This document shows positions 14,254 through 18,678 of a DNA stretch of 18,678 nt, piece by piece. The stretch covers positions 1 through 18,678 of the forward strand of contig JBLJBF010000134.1 in NCBI GenBank assembly GCA_047637855.1, given 5' to 3'. Source of the DNA: Pseudoflavonifractor sp047637855. GTDB lineage: Bacteria; Bacillota; Clostridia; Oscillospirales; Oscillospiraceae. A model generated the notes under the pieces. The model saw only the letters and a program-made list of their open reading frames with translations, did no database searches and was not told the DNA's origin. The position numbers were made by a program, and so were the translations under genes. Position 1 is the stretch's first letter. Every line of letters begins with the position of its first letter.

Positions 14254-14841
14254 TCAAGGTTCCGTTGTCTGGCAAAACTCCACGCCATCTTCGACGCTCA
14301 TGTGCTTGATCCTGGCAAGGCTCTCCAGCCGGACGCCCATGCCGCGGACCAGGTCGCCGCCGGGCTGAAAGGCTTTTTCCACGCAGATGCCCGCGCCCAC
14401 CAGAGTGGCCCCCGCGTCCTGCACCAGCTTGATAAGGCCCTGAAGGGCGCTGCCGTTGGCGAGGAAGTCGTCGATAATAAGCACCCGGTCGCTGGGGAGC
14501 AGAAACTCCTTGGAGACGATGATGTCATACACCTTCCCGTGGGTGAAGGACTCCACCTTGGACGTATATACGTCCCCGGCAATGTTCTTTGTCTTGTTCT
14601 TCTTGGCGAAGATGACCGGCACGCCGAAGAACTGCGCCGTCAGGCAGGCGATGCCGATACCCGACGCCTCGATGGTCAATATTTTGGTGACCCTGTCCAC
14701 CGCAAACAGGCGGTGGAACTCCTTGCCGATCTCGCAAAAGAGGTTGATGTCCATCTGATGGTTCAGAAAACTGTCCACCTTCAGGACGCCGCCCTCCCTG
14801 ATCTTTCCATCCTTGCGGATGCGCTGCTCCAGTAGCTCCAT
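14254..14841 (-). CDS. xpt: Xanthine phosphoribosyltransferase
   Basis: 195 residues, the standard size. Xpt converts xanthine and PRPP to XMP, salvaging purine bases. Visible landmarks are FLNHQMD (about 25-31), the loop around VTKILTIEASGIGIA, FAKKNKTKN, and the PRPP-binding motif VLIIDDFLANGSAL (about 124-137). GGAG lies 8 bases before the ATG. Upstream there are two good promoters and no visible purine riboswitch. The BMP transporter genes lie downstream on the same strand, so the two form a purine salvage and uptake block. Confidence 0.95.
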   Translation of the reverse strand: MELLEQRIRKDGKIREGGVLKVDSFLNHQMDINLFCEIGKEFHRLFAVDRVTKILTIEASGIGIACLTAQFFGVPVIFAKKNKTKNIAGDVYTSKVESFTHGKVYDIIVSKEFLLPSDRVLIIDDFLANGSALQGLIKLVQDAGATLVGAGICVEKAFQPGGDLVRGMGVRLESLARIKHMSVEDGVEFCQTTEP

Positions 14842-14922
14842 ATTCCGCTCTCCTCATGTCTTTGTACCATATAAAAACCGCCCGTCCTTCTCCTTGTCGA
14901 AAAGACATTTGGCCTGTTTTAT

Positions 14923-14951
14923 ATTGTACCGTAAAAAAGAGCGTACTGCAA
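14923..14951 (-). promoter_or_regulatory. xpt proximal promoter P2
   Basis: On the minus strand TTGCAG (14951-14946), 17-base spacer, TACAAT (14928-14923). It lies about 80 bases upstream of the xpt ATG, leaving a leader of roughly 75 nt. Confidence 0.65.
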
Positions 14952-14988
14952 GTAGCAAGTCGGAGGGACTGTCAATTTCTTTGTCCTC

Positions 14989-15016
14989 ATTATAGCAGAC
15001 TTTTTGTAAATGTCAT
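14989..15016 (-). promoter_or_regulatory. xpt distal promoter P1 (extended -10)
   Basis: On the minus strand ATGACA (15016-15011), 16-base spacer, TGC-TATAAT (-10 at 14994-14989). The -10 is perfect and preceded by TGC. Confidence 0.7.
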
Positions 15017-15111
15017 TACTTTTTTATAAAAATTTTTTGTTTTGCTAAAAAAAATTATACTGCTTGACCAAATCCAACCAAGATGCTCGGTGTTTCCCCG
15101 TTCCCGCCCCC

Positions 15112-15140
15112 TTGTTCTTCCACCTCCTTTGTGCTATACT
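15112..15140 (+). promoter_or_regulatory. Promoter for the SLH/GH18 gene
   Basis: TTGTTC (15112-15117), 17-base spacer ending in TGC, TATACT (15135-15140), about 46 bases before the ATG. The divergent xpt promoters lie to the left, and no gene occupies 14842-15186 apart from these sites and AT-rich DNA at 15000-15060. Confidence 0.7.
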
Positions 15141-15186
15141 GGGTTTTGGTTTTTCCATCTATATAAGTGATTTGGGGGCATCTTCC

Positions 15187-16842
15187 ATGTTTCGCAGATT
15201 GACTGCAGCTCTTCTGTCTGCCGTGCTGCTCTGCCCGCTGCCCGCGGCGGCGGCGGCGGGCAGCCGATATTCCGACGTGCCGCCCGACGACTGGTCGGTT
15301 ACCTCCATTGAAAAGGCGGCTGAGTACAATCTGATGCAGGGGCTGCCGGGCGGCGTTTTTGGTTATGGCCACCGGATGGACCGGGCATCCTTCGTGACCA
15401 TTCTGTGCAGGATGTTTGGCTGGGAAATGGCCGCCGCAGCCCCCTCCTATTCCGATACAGGGTCCAGCTGGGCCGCCGGCTGGATCGAGGCCGCTCTCCG
15501 GCACGGCGCGCTGGAGCCGGGCGGGGCCTTTCGCCCGGAGGAGTCCATCACCCGGGAGGAGATGGCCGTCATGCTGGTGCGGGCGCTGGACTACGACCAG
15601 CTGGCCGCCTCTATGGCGGGCGCGTCCCTCCCCTTTCCCGACGTGACCAGGAACCGGGGCTACATCGCGTTGGCCTACCGGTTCGGCATTATCAACGGCG
15701 TTCCCCAGGACGGCAAGACATACTTCTTCCCCAACGACCCCTCCAACCGGGAGACTGCCGCCGCCATGCTGGTGCGTGTCTACGAGCGGTATACCGCTAA
15801 GATCGACTGGCTCCACGGTTTTTACGCCTTTGGCTCCTACGCCCAGATCGGCATGGCCGCCCGGATGGACGCCGTCAGCGTGGGCTGGGCCCGGCTGGAC
15901 GTAGACCCCCTCTCGGGGCCTTTCCTGAACCAGACTGCCGCGGGTGGGAATGACTGGGCCCTTCCCTCCGGTGCCGCTCTGGCAACCGACGCCTTCAAGG
16001 CCGCCGGCGTCCCCTATAATCTGAGCGTATTTTCCTCCACGGGGGACCCCCTCACCCTGCCCGACGGCACCGTTACCAGTGACCTGGCCGCTATTTTGGA
16101 CAGCGAGGCTTCCCGGGCCCAGGCCGCGGCCGCCATTGTGGCCGGCCTGGGGCCGTACAGCGGCGTCACCATCGACTTCGAGGGCCTGCGCGAGGACAAG
16201 CGCGATGCCTTCACGGCTTTTATGACGACCCTGCGCGCCGCCCTGCCCGCGGGCAAGTCTCTCTGGGTGGCGGTTCAGCCCCCCGACTGGTTCAAGGGGT
16301 ACGATTACCGCGCCCTGGGCGCGGTCTGCGACAAGGTCATTCTCATGGCCCACGACTATAAGGACCTGGCCACCCCCGTGGTGGGTTCCTCGGCCACCAA
16401 TAACCCGGTGACCCCCTTTCCCAAGGTGGCACAAGCCTTGGCCGCCATTACCGACCCTGACACCGGCGTGGCGGACAAGAGCAAGATCGCCCTCGCCATA
16501 GCCATCGACAGCGCGGGCTATCAGATCGACACCGCCGGAAAGATCACCGCCGCCACCTTATATTCTCCCGGCACGGACACGCTGACCGGCCGTCTCCGCC
16601 AGAGCGACGCGGTGCGGGGCTGGTCCGATGTGTACCGCAACCCCTACCTCACATACACCGGGGACGGCGGCGCGACCTACCGCGTCTGGTATGAGGACGC
16701 CCGAAGCGTCATGGAAAAGGTCCGGCTCGCCGCCATGTTTGGCGTCAACGGCGTCTCCCTTTGGCGGCTGGGCATCATTCCCAATGTGGACGACCCGGCC
16801 CTCAATTACGACGTCTGGGGCGCCCTTCTCACCCGGAGATAA
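15187..16842 (+). CDS. Secreted SLH-domain protein with C-terminal GH18-like domain
   Basis: 551 residues from the ATG at 15187, which begins a clear signal peptide MFRRLTAALLSAVLLCPLPA; the longer in-frame reading upstream has no signal character and would span the promoter. Three SLH domains (about 27-80, 90-145, 155-205, each ending in an RASF/REEM/RETA-type segment) should bind secondary cell-wall polymer. The rest resembles the spore-germination/YaaH-type GH18 fold: YSGVTIDFEGL (Asp330, Glu332) matches the GH18 DxxDxE region with the first Asp positions replaced, and VSLWRLG is near the end. It may hydrolyse or bind a cell-wall or chitin-like glycan at the surface. The substrate is unknown. 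Confidence 0.88.
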   Translation: MFRRLTAALLSAVLLCPLPAAAAAGSRYSDVPPDDWSVTSIEKAAEYNLMQGLPGGVFGYGHRMDRASFVTILCRMFGWEMAAAAPSYSDTGSSWAAGWIEAALRHGALEPGGAFRPEESITREEMAVMLVRALDYDQLAASMAGASLPFPDVTRNRGYIALAYRFGIINGVPQDGKTYFFPNDPSNRETAAAMLVRVYERYTAKIDWLHGFYAFGSYAQIGMAARMDAVSVGWARLDVDPLSGPFLNQTAAGGNDWALPSGAALATDAFKAAGVPYNLSVFSSTGDPLTLPDGTVTSDLAAILDSEASRAQAAAAIVAGLGPYSGVTIDFEGLREDKRDAFTAFMTTLRAALPAGKSLWVAVQPPDWFKGYDYRALGAVCDKVILMAHDYKDLATPVVGSSATNNPVTPFPKVAQALAAITDPDTGVADKSKIALAIAIDSAGYQIDTAGKITAATLYSPGTDTLTGRLRQSDAVRGWSDVYRNPYLTYTGDGGATYRVWYEDARSVMEKVRLAAMFGVNGVSLWRLGIIPNVDDPALNYDVWGALLTRR

Positions 16843-16849
16843 CCAGGAA

Positions 16850-16886
16850 CCCCCTTGGGCGTTTGCCCAAGGGGGCGCGGCTTTTT
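16850..16886 (+). terminator. Terminator after the SLH/GH18 gene
   Basis: Perfect 11-bp stem (16850-16860 with 16865-16875, loop GTTT), then CGCGGC and T5. The T run is offset by six bases, so efficiency may be moderate. Confidence 0.6.
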
Positions 16887-16917
16887 CGCCCCGCCGCAAA
16901 ATCCGCCCGCTCCCCTC

Positions 16918-16946
16918 TTGTTATTCCAAAAAAGGCCTGTTATACT
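16918..16946 (+). promoter_or_regulatory. Promoter for the YitT gene
   Basis: TTGTTA (16918-16923), 17-base spacer, TATACT (16941-16946), about 57 bases upstream of the start. Confidence 0.7.
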
Positions 16947-17002
16947 GAGACCGTTCCGCCCCCCGTCCGGGGCTATCTATCAACCGATGGAGCTGATGCA
17001 GC

Positions 17003-17866
17003 ATGGCAGACCGCCCTACACCCAGGCAGACCGCCGTGGAGTTTTTTGTCCTGACCCTGGGGGCCGCGCTGGTCTCGGTGGGGGTCTATTTCTTTAAATT
17101 TCCCAACCACTTTTCCATGGGGGGAGTATCCGGCATGTCGGTGCTGCTGGGCGCTGTCTTTCCCAACATCTCCCCCGCCGCGTTCAACTCCATTGTCAAC
17201 ACCCTTTTTTTGGTGCTGGGCTTTTTCTTCCTCAATAAGAGCTTTGGCATCAAGACGGTCTACTGCTCCCTTGTATATTCAGGCCTGATCCAGGTCCTGG
17301 AGTGGCTGTGTCCCCTCACCGCCCCCCTCACCTCCAACCGGATGCTGGAGGCCTTCTTTGCCGTGCTCCTCCCCGCCCTGGGCTCGGGCATCCTCTTCAA
17401 TCTCAACGCCTCCACCGGCGGCACCGACATCGCCGCCATGATCCTCAAGCGGTATTCAGGTATGGACGTGGGCCGGGCCCTCCTCTGCTCCGACCTCCTC
17501 ATCGCCGCCTCCGCCCTGTTTCTCTTTGATATCGAGACCGGGCTCCTCTCGCTGCTGGGCCTGGCCCTCAAGTCGGTGCTGGTGGACAATGTCATTGAAT
17601 CCATGAACCGCCGCAAGATGCTCAACATCATCACCTCCCACCCCGAGATCGCCTGTGACTACATCACCAAGGCGCTGGGCCGGGGCGCCACCATCTGGGA
17701 GGGCAAGGGTGCCTACACCCACGAGACCCACTGGGTGGTTCTCACCGTCCTCAGCCGGAATCAGGCCGTCCTTCTGCGCCGCCATTTGAGGGCTGAGGAC
17801 CCCTCCGCTTTTTTCCTGGCCTCCAACTCCAGCGAGATCTTTGGGAAAGGTTTTCTCCGGGCTTGA
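17003..17866 (+). CDS. YitT family membrane protein with DUF2179 domain
   Basis: 287 residues. The N-terminal part has about five membrane segments with family signatures FFKFPNHFSMGGVSG (about 30-44), SIVNTLFLVLG, and LNASTGGTDIAA. The C-terminal DUF2179 domain (about 205-287) has KMLNIITSHPEIACDYI and GATIWEGKGAYT. The function of YitT proteins is not established. GGAG lies about 12 bases before the ATG. Its own promoter lies upstream; the stop codon overlaps the -35 box of the next gene. Confidence 0.92.
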   Translation: MADRPTPRQTAVEFFVLTLGAALVSVGVYFFKFPNHFSMGGVSGMSVLLGAVFPNISPAAFNSIVNTLFLVLGFFFLNKSFGIKTVYCSLVYSGLIQVLEWLCPLTAPLTSNRMLEAFFAVLLPALGSGILFNLNASTGGTDIAAMILKRYSGMDVGRALLCSDLLIAASALFLFDIETGLLSLLGLALKSVLVDNVIESMNRRKMLNIITSHPEIACDYITKALGRGATIWEGKGAYTHETHWVVLTVLSRNQAVLLRRHLRAEDPSAFFLASNSSEIFGKGFLRA

Positions 17867-17891
17867 CAATGGGCTGAAAAGCTGGCATACT
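17863..17891 (+). promoter_or_regulatory. Promoter of the CoA-transferase gene, overlapping the YitT stop
   Basis: TTGACA (17863-17868, perfect -35, containing the YitT stop codon), 17-base spacer, CATACT (17886-17891). Confidence 0.75.
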
Positions 17892-17927
17892 ATCTTTGTT
17901 ATATTTTTGACAATCGGAGGTATGGGT

Positions 17928-18678
17928 ATGGGATATCAGACTGACTATCAGCGCAAGCTTGTCACGGCGGCGGAAGCGGTCAAGCTCGTCAAATCCGGCG
18001 ACTGGGTGGATTATGGCTTTTGCACCGGCCATCCCGTAGACCTGGACCGTGCGCTTGCCGGCCGTATGGCGGCCGAGCGGGACCTGACCGACCTGAAGTT
18101 CCGGGGCGCTGTGGCCCTATGGCAGCCCGAGGTTACCAAATTGCCCGACGCGGCGGAGCGGGTCACTTGGAACTCGTGGCACTCCTCCGGGATAGAGCGC
18201 AGGCTCTGCGACGCGGGCATCGGTTTTTACAGCCCCATCCGTTTTTCCGAGATGCCCCGGTATTACCGGGAGAATATCGGCCACGTAGACGTGGCCATGT
18301 TCCAGGTCTCCCCTATGGACAGCCACGGCTACTTCAATTTCGGGCTAAGCGCCACCTACCTTGCCGCCCTGTGTGAGGTGGCCGGGCGTATCATCGTGGA
18401 GGTCAACCCCAATATGCCCGTCTGCCTGGGCGGGTTTGAGACGGGAATCCACATCTCCCAGGTGGACATGGTGGTGGAGGGGAGCGGCTCGCCCCTCGGG
18501 CAGATGCCCGCCGCCCCCGCCGGCGAGGTGGATCAGGCCGTAGCCCGGCTCATTGTGCCCGAGATCCCCGACGGGGCCTGCCTCCAGCTGGGCATCGGCG
18601 GTATGCCCAACGCCGTGGGCTCTCTCATCGCCCGGTCCGACCTGAAGGATCTGGGCGTCCACAGCGAGATGTACGTAG
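17928..18678 (+). CDS. Butyryl-CoA / 4-hydroxybutyrate-type CoA-transferase, 3' truncated by the window edge
   Basis: About 250 residues are present of a family usually near 440. The frame stays open to the right edge. The ATG at 17928 is preferred over the one at 17922 because CGGAGG (17915-17920) has 7-base spacing to it. Landmarks: AAEAVKLVKSGDWVDYGF at the N-terminus, MFQVSPMDSHGYFNFG, VEVNPNMP, and LQLGIGGMPNAVG followed by DLKDLGVHSEM, whose Glu247 corresponds to the likely catalytic glutamate that forms the glutamyl-CoA thioester. Members exchange CoA between butyryl-CoA (or 4-hydroxybutyryl-CoA) and acetate, the last step of butyrate formation in gut Firmicutes. The exact substrate cannot be decided from the partial sequence. 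Confidence 0.88.
   Translation, partial: MGYQTDYQRKLVTAAEAVKLVKSGDWVDYGFCTGHPVDLDRALAGRMAAERDLTDLKFRGAVALWQPEVTKLPDAAERVTWNSWHSSGIERRLCDAGIGFYSPIRFSEMPRYYRENIGHVDVAMFQVSPMDSHGYFNFGLSATYLAALCEVAGRIIVEVNPNMPVCLGGFETGIHISQVDMVVEGSGSPLGQMPAAPAGEVDQAVARLIVPEIPDGACLQLGIGGMPNAVGSLIARSDLKDLGVHSEMYV

Noticed and set aside
15055..16434. 459-codon minus-strand open frame over the SLH/GH18 gene
   Set aside because: Gly/Arg/His-rich composition, no start signals, and the plus strand has a signal peptide and three SLH domains.
1..18678. CRISPR array, tRNA or rRNA genes, insertion sequences
   Set aside because: No regularly spaced repeats, no cloverleaf or rRNA-like stretches noticed, and no transposase or integrase motif in any frame.

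Overview
The window is dense, GC-rich, low-redundancy DNA with short intergenic gaps, ATGA gene overlaps and strong GGAGG-type ribosome binding sites. Gene content (BMP-type nucleoside ABC importer, YitT, SLH-domain surface protein, a selenium-dependent molybdenum hydroxylase accessory set, and a 4-hydroxybutyrate/butyryl-CoA type CoA-transferase) suggests a butyrate-forming anaerobic gut Firmicute of the Oscillospiraceae (Flavonifractor / Intestinimonas / Lawsonibacter type). The genus is an inference from gene content; no 16S or other marker is present.

Layout. (1) 1-4120, plus strand: the C-terminal part of a fold-type II PLP enzyme, a threonine-synthase-like PLP enzyme, a dihydropyrimidinase/hydantoinase and a MocA-like nucleotidyltransferase. 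(2) 4121-4701: gene-free DNA with imperfect dispersed-repeat copies, closed by a strong terminator hairpin. (3) 4751-7892, minus strand: a tight five-gene operon read mntP, yqeC, yqeB, an xdhC-like gene with swapped domain order, and a CPHC thioredoxin-like protein. Together with MocA this is most of the accessory set for selenium-dependent molybdenum hydroxylases (xanthine/purine hydroxylases), but the hydroxylase itself is not in the window. (4) 8014-8463, plus strand: tadA, a tRNA adenosine deaminase. (5) 8464-8937: gene-free DNA holding two related, tandem, pyrimidine-rich small-RNA-like units, each ending in its own terminator. This is the most interesting unexplained structure here. (6) 8938-13981, minus strand: a BMP lipoprotein, a double ATPase and two permeases resembling the nupNOPQ guanosine importer, with xpt (xanthine phosphoribosyltransferase) upstream on the same strand at 14254-14841. 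(7) 15187-16842, plus strand: a secreted protein with three SLH domains fused to a GH18-like domain. (8) 17003-17866: a YitT/DUF2179 membrane protein. (9) 17928 to the right edge: a CoA-transferase of the butyrate-forming family, cut by the window end.

How the parts may fit. Purines are the recurring theme: import (nup-like), salvage (xpt), hydroxylase cofactor maturation (mocA, yqeB, yqeC, xdhC-like) and cyclic amide or ureide ring opening (hydantoinase), with PLP enzymes that could deaminate a downstream amino acid. This resembles the anaerobic purine/urate-using clusters of gut bacteria, but the link is inferred from adjacency and family knowledge. The final CoA-transferase would let the carbon leave as butyrate.
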